Positions 8,966-18,832 of a DNA stretch of 38,006 nucleotides are shown here, one piece after another. Source of the stretch: Comamonadaceae bacterium. Lineage in GTDB: Bacteria; Pseudomonadota; Gammaproteobacteria; Burkholderiales; Burkholderiaceae_C. Within the stretch, counting starts at the first letter, position 1, and the number at the start of each line of letters is the position of its first letter. Made by a program: the position numbers and the translations under genes. The notes beneath the pieces are model-generated. The model made no database searches. It was not told the DNA's origin and was given only the letters and a program-made list of their open reading frames with translations. The DNA lies in the NCBI GenBank assembly GCA_947478725.1, contig CANJWZ010000042.1, positions 1-38,006 on the forward strand. The letters are read 5' to 3'.

Positions 8966-11265
8966 TAGAAAGAAGTGCCGATTTGGAATTGGAATCGCTC
9001 TATTCTATCGCCTTCTTTTTTACGCAATGGATTGGCGATGCCTAAACGTAAAGGGCCAACAGGGGAAATCCAGCTGACACCGACGCCATAGGACGCGCGA
9101 AGTTCGCTGATTTTGTAGGGTTCAAATTCGCCAAAAACGTTACCGATATCAACAAAGCCAAACATGCGCAGTGTACGGTCGTTACCAGTGCCAGGAAAAG
9201 GTGCGATCACTTCGCCATTCATCGTTATTTTCTTGGGCCCACCAGTTGCGAGATTGGCGGTGTCGCGAGGGCCGAGCGAACCCTGCAAAAAGCCCCGCAC
9301 AGAGCCTAAACCCCCAGACGAAAAGTTCTTAAAAATTGGAAAGGGCCGCTCATTCAAACCGCGACCCCAGCCTAATTCGGCGTTCATTGCAACAGTGAAT
9401 TGTTTATTCAGGGGCATGTATTGCTGAATCTGAAAATTGCTGCGTAAATATCGGGCCGTACCTGCAACGCCCCATTCACCAAAAACTCTCTGGAAGCGAC
9501 CTTTCGTCGGAACAATGGCGCTGTCTCTGTTGTCACGAGCCCAGCCCACGGTCAGGGGAATAGAGGTACTGCTGAGACCAAATTGATTGGCATAATTTTG
9601 GTAAGTCACAGGCAGCGCGTTGATACCCGGCTCAATAGCGAGTCTTTCATAAGCACTGCCAAAATACACGGTATCACTTTCCGTGAACGGAACACCAAAT
9701 CTGATACTTGAGCCTGTCGTTTTTAGCCCATAGTCCCCGCCCTGGCCGTCGAGTGGTCGAGAAGTTTTGCGATAAACATCAAATGAACGAGAAACGCCAT
9801 CAGCCGTGAAGTACGGATCGACTGTACTGAGGACCAACTGGCGATTGATCTTGCTGGTGTTCACTTCCACACCCAGGTAATTACCAGAACCAAAAATATT
9901 CTCTTGCTTGACACCAAAGCTGAGTGAAAGTTTTTCCGCGCTTGAAAATCCTGCGCCTAATTGCAAACTGCCAGTGGGTTTTTCAACCACTGCAATAGCA
10001 ACATCTACCTGATCAGATGTTCCAGAAACCTCTTGTGTGTCAACCGTGACTTCGGTAAAAAACCCCAACCGGTCAACGCGGTCCCGCGAGAGCTTGATCT
10101 TGTCACCGTCGTACCACGACGATTCAAACTGTCGAAATTCACGCCTGACCACCTGGTCACGGGTGCGGTTGTTTCCGATCACGTTGATGCGCCGAACGTA
10201 GGCACGTCGAGATGGCTCTGCCTGCAACACGTAAGCAACACGGTTGTTGACACGATCGATTTCAGGAATGGCTTCCACGCGGGCAAAGGCAAAACCGAAG
10301 GTTCCAAAGTAATCAGAAAACGCCTTGGTCGTAGCAGTCACCGTTTCGGCGTTGTAGGCCTGCCCGGGCTTGATGGCTATCAATGACTTGAATTCTTCTT
10401 CCTTGCCCAGGAAGTTGCCCTCAAGTTTGACGCCAGAGACAATAAAACGCTCGCCCTCAGTCACATTGATGGTGATGCTCACATCCTGCTTATCGGGTGA
10501 TATGGCGACTTGAGTGGAGTCCACTTTGAACTCTAAGTAGCCGCGCGCCAGGTAGTACGAGCGCATGCTCTCAATGTCGCCATTGAGCTTGGCCCGAGAG
10601 TAACGATTGGCCTTGGTGTACCAGCTCATCCATCCACCGGTGTCCAGATCAAACAATCCCCGGATCGTTGACTCGCTGAAGGATTTGTTGCCGACAATTC
10701 TGATGTCCTTGATTTTCGCTGATTCACCTTCTGAAACATTGAAGGACAAGTTAACACGGTTGCGCTCAATCGGTGTTGCGGTGATCACTATCTCCGCACC
10801 GTACATGCTGCGGTTGATGTACTGGCGTTTGATTTCCTGTTCGGCCCTGTCTGCAAGCGCTTTGTCAAAAGGCTGGCCTTCTGACAGTCCAATTTCACGC
10901 AGCACCTTTTTCAGCACATCCTTGTCAAACTCTTTGGCGCCAATAAAGTTCACATCGGCGACGGTCGCACGCTCCTCGACAATCACCACCAACACATCCC
11001 CGCTGACTTCTAGCCGCACATCCTTGAACAAACCCAGCGCGAACAAGGCCCGAATTGCACTCGAGCCCTTGTCATCGTTGTAGGTCTCACCCACCCTGAA
11101 GGGTAGTGATGCAAAGATGGTACCGGGCTCTACGCGCTGCAGGCCTTCGACCCGTATATCCCTGACCGTAAAAGGATCAACAGCCCATGCCGTGTTTGCC
11201 AAAAGCAGGGTGCTTGCCAAGGCACATACGGCTTTAAATTTGAATTGGCTGAATTTTTTTTGCAT
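8965..11265 (-). CDS. bamA: Outer membrane protein assembly factor BamA
   Basis: BamA is the Omp85-family core of the machinery that inserts beta-barrels into the outer membrane. After a signal peptide ending LLLANTAWA there are five POTRA domains (beginning FTVRDIRVEGLQRVEPGTIF) over roughly the first 400 residues of the mature protein. The C-terminal barrel has the conserved VRGF motif in GLGSVRGFLQG and a terminal aromatic residue in FQIGTSF. I chose the ATG at 11265 (766 residues) because it gives a compact signal peptide (MQKKFSQFKFKA then a hydrophobic stretch). An in-frame ATG at 11304 overlaps the rseP stop as TAATG and would add 13 residues. Confidence 0.95.
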   Translation of the reverse strand: MQKKFSQFKFKAVCALASTLLLANTAWAVDPFTVRDIRVEGLQRVEPGTIFASLPFRVGETYNDDKGSSAIRALFALGLFKDVRLEVSGDVLVVIVEERATVADVNFIGAKEFDKDVLKKVLREIGLSEGQPFDKALADRAEQEIKRQYINRSMYGAEIVITATPIERNRVNLSFNVSEGESAKIKDIRIVGNKSFSESTIRGLFDLDTGGWMSWYTKANRYSRAKLNGDIESMRSYYLARGYLEFKVDSTQVAISPDKQDVSITINVTEGERFIVSGVKLEGNFLGKEEEFKSLIAIKPGQAYNAETVTATTKAFSDYFGTFGFAFARVEAIPEIDRVNNRVAYVLQAEPSRRAYVRRINVIGNNRTRDQVVRREFRQFESSWYDGDKIKLSRDRVDRLGFFTEVTVDTQEVSGTSDQVDVAIAVVEKPTGSLQLGAGFSSAEKLSLSFGVKQENIFGSGNYLGVEVNTSKINRQLVLSTVDPYFTADGVSRSFDVYRKTSRPLDGQGGDYGLKTTGSSIRFGVPFTESDTVYFGSAYERLAIEPGINALPVTYQNYANQFGLSSTSIPLTVGWARDNRDSAIVPTKGRFQRVFGEWGVAGTARYLRSNFQIQQYMPLNKQFTVAMNAELGWGRGLNERPFPIFKNFSSGGLGSVRGFLQGSLGPRDTANLATGGPKKITMNGEVIAPFPGTGNDRTLRMFGFVDIGNVFGEFEPYKISELRASYGVGVSWISPVGPLRLGIANPLRKKEGDRIERFQFQIGTSF

Positions 11266-11303
11266 GAACTTTTGAATATTCGTTTTGGCTTCAAAACCGC
11301 GCA

Positions 11304-12668
11304 TTAGCCAAAGATTCGGGTGACGTCATTGAAAAGAGCAATGAACATCATGCAGAGCAGGACCGCAACACCGCCGCGTTGTAGTCCTTCCATCCAAGCT
11401 TGGGACAGACTGCGTCCGGTTATACCTTCCCAAAGATAATACATCAGGTGTCCACCGTCCAAGACGGGCAAGGGAAGCAAATTAAGCACCCCCAAGCTCA
11501 CACTGATCATGGCCAGAAAAAGCAAATAAGCGGTCCAGCCCAAGCTAGCCGATTTGCCAGCATAGTCGGCAATCGTCAGCGGTCCGCTCAGGTTTTTGAG
11601 CGACACCTGACCGATGACCATTTTCCCCATCATTTTGAGCGTCAAAACAGAGACCTCCCAGGTTCGCACCGCTCCTTGCCACAAGCCCGCCAACAAGTCA
11701 TAGCGCACAGTGACCATTTCGGGGGGGGATCCCACAAAGGCACCTATGCGGCCAACTATCATCTGGCCTTCCTGGCGCGGTTCGGGTGTCACTGAAATAT
11801 CGATATTTTGGCCAGACCTTAATATTTGCCATGTTTGTGGGCCCGACGAAAACTTGCTTCTGCGTATGATTTCACGAAGTTGCTGACCGTCAACAATGGC
11901 AGTTGTACCGGCGCGCTGCACAATGTCGCCAGCCAGCAGACCGGCTTTAGCTGCCGCACCGCCTGCCATGACCTCGCCTATCACGGGCAGAGTCCATGGC
12001 CCCAAAATTCCTATCTTGCGAAACAGCAGCGCATCTGCATCACTGGCTTGCAAATCGGCTAATTTGAGAAGCACTTCGCGCGCCGGCGCATCTTGTGCAG
12101 CCGAATCGTTGCTGACCGCGAGACGAATATCGCGGCCAGTCAAAGCAGCCTGCGTCAAGCGCCAGCGCAGATCTTCGAAGGAGCGCACTTCTTCAAGTAC
12201 CTCATCGTCAAAGGCCGCCTGCTTCACCCATTCTTGTCCGCGTAGGCCAGCGCGCTCGGCAACGGAGCCCGCAACGGGGCTGGCCAGCAGCGCTTTGGGC
12301 TCTTGAAGACCAGTCCAATTGACCAGGCTGTACAACAATATCGCCAGAAGCAAGTTGGCCGCTGGACCCGCCGCAACGACCGCAACGCGAGATTTCAAGG
12401 GTTGGGTATTAAAAGCCAGGTGACGCTCGGAGGCATCTACGGTTCCCTCGCGCTCATCAAGCATCTTGACATAACCACCCAGGGGAAGCATGCCAATCGA
12501 GAACTCCGTCGGCTTGTCTTTCAGTCGCCAAGCATAAATCGGCTTGCCAAAGCCAATCGAAAACTTCAGTACCTTGATGCCGCAGGCGACAGCGACCCTG
12601 TAGTGCCCATACTCATGAACCGCAATCAAGATACCCAGAGCAACGATAAAAGCAACCAATGTCAACAT
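11304..12668 (-). CDS. rseP: RIP metalloprotease RseP (site-2 protease)
   Basis: RseP cleaves membrane anti-sigma factors such as RseA within the inner membrane, releasing the envelope-stress sigma factor. The zinc site HEYGH is in the first membrane helix (His18, Glu19, His22). Two periplasmic PDZ domains occupy roughly residues 110-300, and the third zinc ligand motif is NLLPLPVLDGGH near the C-terminus. The ATG at 12668, two bases after the dxr stop (TGATATG), gives 454 residues, the normal size. An upstream in-frame start at 12704 adds 12 residues inside dxr. The neighbouring bamA and skp fit a role in outer membrane homeostasis. Confidence 0.95.
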   Translation of the reverse strand: MLTLVAFIVALGILIAVHEYGHYRVAVACGIKVLKFSIGFGKPIYAWRLKDKPTEFSIGMLPLGGYVKMLDEREGTVDASERHLAFNTQPLKSRVAVVAAGPAANLLLAILLYSLVNWTGLQEPKALLASPVAGSVAERAGLRGQEWVKQAAFDDEVLEEVRSFEDLRWRLTQAALTGRDIRLAVSNDSAAQDAPAREVLLKLADLQASDADALLFRKIGILGPWTLPVIGEVMAGGAAAKAGLLAGDIVQRAGTTAIVDGQQLREIIRRSKFSSGPQTWQILRSGQNIDISVTPEPRQEGQMIVGRIGAFVGSPPEMVTVRYDLLAGLWQGAVRTWEVSVLTLKMMGKMVIGQVSLKNLSGPLTIADYAGKSASLGWTAYLLFLAMISVSLGVLNLLPLPVLDGGHLMYYLWEGITGRSLSQAWMEGLQRGGVAVLLCMMFIALFNDVTRIFG

Positions 12669-12669
12669 A

Positions 12670-13860
12670 TCAGCACGCCATGGAATGGGCCAGGTGATGG
12701 GCAAATGCGCGTGCTTCGGCGTCCAGTTCTAAAAGATCTTCAATGCCAAAGACAGGCGGTGCAGCCACCGCATCAAGGGTCGCACGGTTCAATGCATGAA
12801 TCTGGTCAAAACGTATTTTTTTGTCGAGAAAGGCAGCTACTGCAACCTCATTGGCAGCGTTCAAAACAGCAGGTGTACCAACAGGCGCAGCCAAGACATC
12901 CCAGGCCAATTGCAAACCAGGAAACCGGTCGTGATCAGGCGCTTCAAAACTCATGTGGCCCATCGCTTTGAAATCGAGTGCCTTGGCACCCGAGACAACC
13001 CTGCCGGGCCAGGCCAGGCCGTAAGCAATCGGCACGCGCATATCGGGCGTTCCCAGTTGCGCAACGACGGACGTGTCCATGTACTGCACCATCGAATGCA
13101 CGATGCTTTGCGGGTGTATCACCACCTCTATTTTGGAGGGTCCAAGGCCAAAAAGAAATTTGGCCTCAATCACTTCCAGGGCTTTGTTCATCATGGTGGC
13201 CGAGTCCACCGAAATTTTCCGCCCCATCACCCAGTTGGGATGCGCACAGGCCTCGTCTGGCGTCACGCTCCGCAAGGTGGCCACATCGCGGGTGCGAAAA
13301 GGCCCTCCAGAAGCTGTCAGGATGATTTTTTCGACCCGCTCGGCCCATGTTGACGGGTCTTCCGGCAAGGACTGAAAAATCGCAGAATGCTCACTGTCAA
13401 TAGGCAGCAACTGGGCACCGCCAGCCCGCACCGCCTGCATGAAGACCTCACCCCCCACAACCAGCGCCTCTTTATTGGCCAGCAACAGGCGCTTGCCGGC
13501 TTTGGCGGCAGCCATGCACGAAGCCAGCCCGGCAGCGCCCACGATAGCCGCCATCACAGCGTCAACATCTTCGTGTGCAGCTATTATTTCAAGAGCGTCT
13601 GATGCCTGCAAAACTTGGGTTGCAAGCCCATTCGCTGTTAATTTTTCAGCGAGCTCCCGCGCATGTTGCACACTGGCCATGACCGCGTAGCGCGGCTTGA
13701 AACGAGCACATTGCGCCAGCATCAGCTCTGTTTGGGTCGCTGCACTCAGCGCAAAGACGTCAAAACGCTCAGGATGAGCCGCTATCACTTCAAGCGTGTT
13801 GACCCCAACAGAGCCGGTAGAGCCCAACACAGTCACGCCTAGTTTTTTTTGGAAAGTCAT
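12670..13860 (-). CDS. dxr: 1-deoxy-D-xylulose 5-phosphate reductoisomerase
   Basis: Dxr (IspC) converts DXP to MEP with NADPH, the committed step of non-mevalonate isoprenoid synthesis that feeds undecaprenyl phosphate made by the neighbouring uppS. The NADPH-binding VLGSTGSVGVNTL is at residues 11-23. NKEALVVGGE and LLPIDSEHSAIFQ hold the catalytic and metal-binding residues, and GRKISVDSATMMNKALEVIEA follows. Length 396 is typical. Five bases separate it from cdsA. Confidence 0.96.
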   Translation of the reverse strand: MTFQKKLGVTVLGSTGSVGVNTLEVIAAHPERFDVFALSAATQTELMLAQCARFKPRYAVMASVQHARELAEKLTANGLATQVLQASDALEIIAAHEDVDAVMAAIVGAAGLASCMAAAKAGKRLLLANKEALVVGGEVFMQAVRAGGAQLLPIDSEHSAIFQSLPEDPSTWAERVEKIILTASGGPFRTRDVATLRSVTPDEACAHPNWVMGRKISVDSATMMNKALEVIEAKFLFGLGPSKIEVVIHPQSIVHSMVQYMDTSVVAQLGTPDMRVPIAYGLAWPGRVVSGAKALDFKAMGHMSFEAPDHDRFPGLQLAWDVLAAPVGTPAVLNAANEVAVAAFLDKKIRFDQIHALNRATLDAVAAPPVFGIEDLLELDAEARAFAHHLAHSMAC

Positions 13861-13865
13861 ATGCT

Positions 13866-14729
13866 CTACAAGTGAATCAGCATCATGGCAAGCGGCACAG
13901 CAGGAAGCAATGCGTCCACCCGGTCAAGCACGCCGCCATGGCCGGGCAACAAACCGCTTGAGTCCTTGACGCCTGCGCTGCGCTTGACCAAGGACTCTGC
14001 CAAGTCACCCACAACGCTCATCACCGACAGGAAAATGACCCCTACAAGCATCACCAGTACCCCATGCTGAGCCCACAAGCGGGAGTACAGGCTGCCAGAA
14101 AATTCTGGGCCGGCAGAGGCCGCTAGCCAGCGGTCCGTCAAGACCCAAGCCAGGGACAACACAACCACGCCCGTCATGCCGCCCCACACGCCTTCCCAGC
14201 TCTTGCCTGGGCTGATGGCCGGTGCCAATTTGCCTTGGGTAAATCGCCCTCCCCATGCTCGTCCACAAATATAGGCGGCAATGTCTGCCACCCACACCAG
14301 CAACAACACCGAAAGCAAAAATTCAATACCCATGACGCGGGCCTGTGACACTGCCAGCCAGGCCAACCAAAGGGCAGCCATACCGCCTACCATGCGCAGC
14401 GCTTTTGGAATGCGGGGCCATCCCGTCACACCCACATGCAGCAAAGCCCCTCCTATCAGTACCCAAGCCCCTCCAGCCAGCGTCCACAACACCGGCAAGG
14501 GCTTTTCCAGCCATCCCGCATACCAGGTCAAACCACACAATATGGCCATGAACAGGCCCAGCAACAGGCTGACCGTTGAACCCATGGCATTCAGGCGACC
14601 CCACTCCCAGCCCCCTGCGGCAATCAATATGAGTGCCACCGCACAAAATGGCACTGGCGTTGCGTAGAACATGGCGGGCAGCAAAATAGCCAGCAAGATC
14701 AGCGCAGTGATCACCCGCTGTTTTAGCAT
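13866..14729 (-). CDS. cdsA: Phosphatidate cytidylyltransferase
   Basis: CdsA makes CDP-diacylglycerol from phosphatidate and CTP in the inner membrane for phospholipid synthesis. The 287-residue protein is dominated by hydrophobic segments, about eight predicted by eye. The conserved SPGKSWEGVWGG and the CDS signature around SLVKRSAGVKDSSGLLPGHGG followed by DRVDALL are near the C-terminus. The ATG overlaps the uppS stop (TGATG). Confidence 0.95.
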   Translation of the reverse strand: MLKQRVITALILLAILLPAMFYATPVPFCAVALILIAAGGWEWGRLNAMGSTVSLLLGLFMAILCGLTWYAGWLEKPLPVLWTLAGGAWVLIGGALLHVGVTGWPRIPKALRMVGGMAALWLAWLAVSQARVMGIEFLLSVLLLVWVADIAAYICGRAWGGRFTQGKLAPAISPGKSWEGVWGGMTGVVVLSLAWVLTDRWLAASAGPEFSGSLYSRLWAQHGVLVMLVGVIFLSVMSVVGDLAESLVKRSAGVKDSSGLLPGHGGVLDRVDALLPAVPLAMMLIHL

Positions 14730-15478
14730 CAGGCAACCCTTACAGCGTGAACTTTGGCGGGATGCGGCTTGTCATGGTTTTTTAGCTGCGCAGAAGTCAG
14801 GCCAAACCGTCTTTCCCGTGTTTTGAAAAACACAATCGCGTCGTCGAGGGCCGCCGCATCAAAATCGGGCCACAGCTTGTCGGTGAAATAAAACTCGGAG
14901 TAAGCAGACTGCCACAGCAAAAAGTTGCTGATGCGCAGCTCGCCACCCGTGCGTATCAGCAAATCCGGGTCAGGTACGTGCGCCAGGGCCATCGCTCTGT
15001 CAAGAGCCATTTCGGTGATGGGCTGGCCGCTTTTCACCAGTTTTTGCGCTGCTTGAGCGATATCCCATCGCCCACCGTAGTTAAAGCAGACGTTAAAAAT
15101 AAGGCGCTGATTTTGCGCTGTATCGAGTTCTGCCTGGGCCAGCCCGGCTTGAACCTTGATTGAAAGCTGCGAACGATTGCCCACAAAATGCATGCGCACA
15201 CCGTTGGCCTGCAGGTGCGGCACTTCGCGGGTCAAGGCCATTCCAAGTAACTCCATCAAGCCAGACACCTCCTCGATGGGACGGTTCCAGTTTTCTGATG
15301 AAAAGGCAAATACCGTCAAGACCGCTATCCCACGTTCAACACAAGACTGAACGCAGGCCCGCAGCGCGTCCACGCCCTGTTTGTGGCCAGCAACCCGGGG
15401 CAAGTAGCGCCCCGTTGCCCAGCGACCGTTGCCGTCCATGACGATAGCGATGTGGTGCGGAACCGAAGGGTGTGACAT
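14729..15478 (-). CDS. uppS: Undecaprenyl diphosphate synthase (cis-prenyltransferase)
   Basis: UppS (IspU) extends farnesyl diphosphate with isopentenyl diphosphate to undecaprenyl diphosphate, the carrier lipid for peptidoglycan and O-antigen. IVMDGNGRWA holds the catalytic aspartate (Asp15). FAFSSENWNRP and the C-terminal LIRTGGELRISNFLLWQ and SEFYF motifs are all present. Length 249 is normal. It overlaps cdsA by one base and lies 41 bp behind frr. Confidence 0.96.
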   Translation of the reverse strand: MSHPSVPHHIAIVMDGNGRWATGRYLPRVAGHKQGVDALRACVQSCVERGIAVLTVFAFSSENWNRPIEEVSGLMELLGMALTREVPHLQANGVRMHFVGNRSQLSIKVQAGLAQAELDTAQNQRLIFNVCFNYGGRWDIAQAAQKLVKSGQPITEMALDRAMALAHVPDPDLLIRTGGELRISNFLLWQSAYSEFYFTDKLWPDFDAAALDDAIVFFKTRERRFGLTSAQLKNHDKPHPAKVHAVRVA

Positions 15479-15519
15479 GTGTGATCGACGAGTGCGTTGT
15501 GAGCTGTGGCCGTATCAGG

Positions 15520-16080
15520 CTACACCGCCATGATGTCCTGCTCTTTGGAGGCGACCAATTTATCGACTTCAGCGATGAATCGATCGGTAAATTTTTGCAC
15601 CTCGTCATGCGAGCGGCGCTCGTCATCCTCTGAAGCCAGCTTGTCCTTAACGATCTTTTTGACGCTGTCATTGGCATCACGGCGCAAATTGCGAATAGCC
15701 ACTTTGGCGTGTTCGCCCTCACCACGCACCACCTTCGTCAACTCCTTGCGGCGCTCTTCCGTCATCGCGGGCATCGGCACCCGGATCAGGTCACCTTGTG
15801 CGGCAGGATTCAGACCCAAGTCTGAATCACGAATGGCCTTTTCGATTTTGGCGCCCATGCCCTTTTCCCATGGGGAAACACTGATGGTCCGGGCATCCAG
15901 CAGCGACACATTGGCCACCTGGCTGATGGGAACCATGGAACCGTAGTAGTCGACCTGCACGGTGTCCAGCAAGCCAGGGTTGGCGCGACCCGTACGAATT
16001 TTTGTCAAGCTGCTCTTGAATGAATCGATCGACTGCTGCATTTTTTGCTCGGCAGTGTTTTTGATATCAGCGATGCTCAT
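15520..16080 (-). CDS. frr: Ribosome recycling factor
   Basis: RRF splits post-termination ribosomes together with EF-G. The 186-residue length (185 is usual) and the signature stretches [30 protein letters not shown] and [13 protein letters not shown] match the family from end to end. It lies 61 bp after pyrH on the same strand, the common pyrH-frr pairing. Confidence 0.97.
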   Translation of the reverse strand: MSIADIKNTAEQKMQQSIDSFKSSLTKIRTGRANPGLLDTVQVDYYGSMVPISQVANVSLLDARTISVSPWEKGMGAKIEKAIRDSDLGLNPAAQGDLIRVPMPAMTEERRKELTKVVRGEGEHAKVAIRNLRRDANDSVKKIVKDKLASEDDERRSHDEVQKFTDRFIAEVDKLVASKEQDIMAV

Positions 16081-16141
16081 GTTTCAAACTCCGGATACTG
16101 AATTCAGAAAAGCTTTTTTGTGCGCCCATCCGACAAGCGCC

Positions 16142-16852
16142 TCAAACATGCACCAAAGTACCTTCATCTTCGCCTTGCACCACACGCTTAAGCGCTCCGT
16201 GCTTGAAGATACTGAACACCTTAAGAGGCAACTTCTGGTCGCGACACAGGGCAAAGGCAGTGGCATCCATCACTTCGAGATTTTTACCCATCGCTTCGTC
16301 AAAGGTGATGCTGGCATATCGCGTTGCATTCGGGTCTTTTTTCGGGTCAGCCGAATACACGCCGTCGACTTTGGTGGCTTTCAGCACAATTTCAGCGCCG
16401 ATTTCAGCGCCACGCAAAGCTGCAGCTGTGTCAGTCGTGAAAAACGGGTTACCCGTGCCAGCTGCAAAAATCACCACTTTGCCTTCTTCGAGGTACTGCA
16501 GTGCTTTAGGCCGAACATAAGGTTCGACGACACGCTCAATAGCAATAGCCGACATCACGCGAGCTGTCAAGCCCGCTTTGTCCATGGTGTCACCCAAGGC
16601 AAGTGCGTTCATCACCGTTGCCAGCATGCCCATGTAGTCAGCAGTTGCCCGATCCATCCCGACCGAACCGCCCGCCACACCGCGAAAGATATTGCCTCCA
16701 CCAATCACCACGGCTACCTCAACGCCCATGCGGGTGATTTCAGCGATTTCTTCAACCATCCGCACGATCGTGGCGCGATTAATGCCGAAGGCGTCATCCC
16801 CCATCAAGGCCTCACCTGACAGTTTTAACAAGATTCGCTTGTAGGCTGGCAT
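16142..16852 (-). CDS. pyrH: Uridylate kinase
   Basis: PyrH phosphorylates UMP to UDP and belongs to the amino-acid kinase fold. KLSGEALMG at the N-terminus, [10 protein letters not shown] for phosphate binding, and [16 protein letters not shown] and [10 protein letters not shown] further on are diagnostic. Length 236 is normal. It sits between tsf and frr, the widely conserved order. Confidence 0.97.
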   Translation of the reverse strand: MPAYKRILLKLSGEALMGDDAFGINRATIVRMVEEIAEITRMGVEVAVVIGGGNIFRGVAGGSVGMDRATADYMGMLATVMNALALGDTMDKAGLTARVMSAIAIERVVEPYVRPKALQYLEEGKVVIFAAGTGNPFFTTDTAAALRGAEIGAEIVLKATKVDGVYSADPKKDPNATRYASITFDEAMGKNLEVMDATAFALCRDQKLPLKVFSIFKHGALKRVVQGEDEGTLVHV

Positions 16853-16914
16853 GCAGGCTCTTTCTGGAGTTAGTCAAATAGCAAGTTTAGCGGCCTTCCG
16901 GCTGGAAAAAATAC

Positions 16915-17829
16915 TCAGCTCGCCTTGGCAGCAGCAATTTGCGCTGCGACTTCGGCGGCAAAGTCGTCGACCTTCTTTTCAATGCCTTCACCGACCACAT
17001 ACAAAGTAAAGGACTTGACAGCAGTTGCTTTTTCTTTGAGCATTTGCTCGACCGTCTGCTTGTCATTTTTAACAAACGTCTGGTTGTGCAAGCTGACTTC
17101 TTTCAAATACTTTTGCACGCCACCTTCGATGCGCTTGGCAACGATTTCGGGGGATTGCACAGGTTTGCCTGCAGCCACTGCCACAGATGCGTCTTCAGCA
17201 GCCTTGGCCGCAGCCACCGAGCGCTCGCGCGCCACAAGTTCAGCAGGCACCTGGTCGCTGGACAATGACACTGGCTTCATGGCTGCAACGTGCATGGCTA
17301 CGTCTTTGGCGGCAGTTTCATCACCATCGAACTCCACCACCACGCCGATGCGTGTGCCGTGCAGATAAGAAGCCAATTTACCGCTGGCAAAACGCTGAAA
17401 ACGGCGCACCGACATGTTCTCGCCGATTTTGCCAATCAGACCTTTGCGCACATCTTCAACCGTCGGGCCGAAGCCGTCCAGGCTGAGAGGCATGCCGCCA
17501 ATGGCTGCCACATCAACCGGATTATTTTTGACAATGCCGACCGCCACTGCATCAGTGAAAGCCAAAAAACTGTCGTTTTTGGTGACAAAGTCAGTTTCGC
17601 AATTGATCTCAACCAGCGCACCCACGCCGCCATCGGTGTGGTAAGCAATCACGCCTTCAGCGGTCACGCGGGACGCGGCCTTACCAGCCTTGTTACCGAG
17701 TTTGACGCGCAAAATTTCTTCGGCTTTTTCAAAATTGCCTTCAGCTTCGGTCAAAGCCTTTTTGCACTCCATCATGGGAGCATCGGTTTTGGCGCGCAAC
17801 TCGGCGACCATGCTTGCAGTAATTGCCAT
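16915..17829 (-). CDS. tsf: Translation elongation factor Ts
   Basis: EF-Ts exchanges GDP for GTP on EF-Tu. The N-terminal UBA-like domain and signature [20 protein letters not shown], the core [11 protein letters not shown] and the C-terminal Leu/Lys-rich dimer region are present. The ATG at 17829 (304 residues, [11 protein letters not shown]) is preceded by AGGAAG; an in-frame TTG two codons upstream is not a better start. It follows rpsB after an 89-bp gap containing a terminator-like hairpin. Confidence 0.97.
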   Translation of the reverse strand: MAITASMVAELRAKTDAPMMECKKALTEAEGNFEKAEEILRVKLGNKAGKAASRVTAEGVIAYHTDGGVGALVEINCETDFVTKNDSFLAFTDAVAVGIVKNNPVDVAAIGGMPLSLDGFGPTVEDVRKGLIGKIGENMSVRRFQRFASGKLASYLHGTRIGVVVEFDGDETAAKDVAMHVAAMKPVSLSSDQVPAELVARERSVAAAKAAEDASVAVAAGKPVQSPEIVAKRIEGGVQKYLKEVSLHNQTFVKNDKQTVEQMLKEKATAVKSFTLYVVGEGIEKKVDDFAAEVAAQIAAAKAS

Positions 17830-17865
17830 TTTCAAATTCTTCCTGTCGGTTTATCTTTAACTTGT

Positions 17866-17893
17866 AAAAAAGGGGCTACGCGAGCCCCTTTTT
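17866..17893 (-). terminator. Terminator/attenuator hairpin between rpsB and tsf
   Basis: On the minus strand the sequence is AAAAAGGGGCT, a five-base loop, then AGCCCC and six T residues: a G+C-rich stem followed by a U-run. Because tsf follows immediately with no strong promoter visible in the gap, it is probably a partial terminator or attenuator that lowers tsf relative to rpsB. The flanking A/T runs make the stem symmetric, so it could also act in the other direction. Confidence 0.75.
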
Positions 17894-17918
17894 CGCGTCC
17901 GGCGCAAAACGCCTTGAT

Positions 17919-18665
17919 TTAAGCGGCGGCGACTTCGACGAATTCGTCGGAGCTCTCGGGCTGAACCATCTTGACCACTTCGTTGGTCGCATTGGCGCGG
18001 CCTTCGATGATGGCATCTGCAATGCCGCGCGCGTACAGTGCGACGGCCTTGGACGAGTCATCGTTGCCAGGGATCACGTAATCGATTCCGATAGGCGAGT
18101 GGTTGGAGTCAACCACACCGATCAATGGAATACCGAGCTTCTTGGCTTCCAGAATCGCGATTTTGTGGAAACCCACGTCAATCACGAAAATCGCATCCGG
18201 CAGGGCAGCCATGTCCTGAATGCCACCGATGTCTTTTTCAAGCTTTTCGATTTCGCGCTTGAAGGTGAGCTGTTCTTTTTTGCTGATGGTGTCCAGACCG
18301 GCTTCTTGCTGGGCCTTCATTTCCTTCAGTCGCTTGATGGATGTTTTGACCGTTTTGAAGTTGGTCAACATGCCGCCCAGCCAGCGCTGATCAACAAACG
18401 GAACGCCGGCACGTCGGGCTTCCATGGCGACGGTTTCGCGCGCCTGGCGTTTTGTACCCACCATCAAAATGGTGCCGCGGTTGGCCGACAACTGCTTGGC
18501 GAACTTCATCGCCTCGTTGTACATCGGCAGCGACTTCTCGAGGTTGATGATGTGGATTCGGTTGCGATGACCAAAGATGTACGGAGCCATCTTGGGGTCC
18601 CAAAAACGGGTTTGGTGACCAAAATGGACACCAGCTTCCAGCATTTCGCGCATGGTCGTTGACAT
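17919..18665 (-). CDS. rpsB: 30S ribosomal protein S2
   Basis: S2 is a 30S subunit protein. The 248-residue sequence opens [18 protein letters not shown] and carries the family hallmarks [36 protein letters not shown] and [16 protein letters not shown]. The ribosome-binding site TTAGGAG ends 9 bases before the ATG. A leader of about 130 bases with a strong hairpin separates it from the probable promoter at 18806. Confidence 0.98.
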   Translation of the reverse strand: MSTTMREMLEAGVHFGHQTRFWDPKMAPYIFGHRNRIHIINLEKSLPMYNEAMKFAKQLSANRGTILMVGTKRQARETVAMEARRAGVPFVDQRWLGGMLTNFKTVKTSIKRLKEMKAQQEAGLDTISKKEQLTFKREIEKLEKDIGGIQDMAALPDAIFVIDVGFHKIAILEAKKLGIPLIGVVDSNHSPIGIDYVIPGNDDSSKAVALYARGIADAIIEGRANATNEVVKMVQPESSDEFVEVAAA

Positions 18666-18704
18666 AGTAAATACTCCTAAGGTTGTGTCTAAAATCAGCG
18701 CTTA

Positions 18705-18739
18705 TCTCCGGAAATGCATATTTGGCATATGACCGGAGA
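18705..18739 (-). promoter_or_regulatory. Hairpin in the rpsB leader, candidate S2 autoregulatory element
   Basis: TCTCCGG and CCGGAGA (18705-18711 and 18733-18739) form a 7-bp stem. Inside it ATGC and GCAT form a smaller second stem around an A/T-rich loop. It is wholly inside the predicted 5' untranslated region, about 40 bases before the start codon. Repression of rpsB-tsf by S2 through the leader is known in E. coli; that this hairpin does the same here is inference. Confidence 0.45.
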
Positions 18740-18805
18740 CACCTTGAATGGCTGATTTGCGATTTGCTTCGCAAGCGACGTGTTTGTCACCCGCAAAGCA
18801 GTTCG

Positions 18806-18814
18806 ATTATAGCA
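18806..18814 (-). promoter_or_regulatory. Probable rpsB promoter (extended -10)
   Basis: The minus strand reads TGCTATAAT, a perfect -10 with the TGn extension; no convincing -35 is seen at the correct distance (ATGAGA). Transcription would begin near 18799. The element is only about 20 bp from the start codon of the divergent amidase gene. Confidence 0.6.
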
Positions 18815-18832
18815 CCCCAAAGTCCACCTCTC

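Noticed and set aside
13566..13612. Weak resemblance to the dispersed ~50-bp repeat within dxr
   Set aside because: Only a short AGCTATTATTTC-like stretch matches and the Dxr residues align normally with the family.
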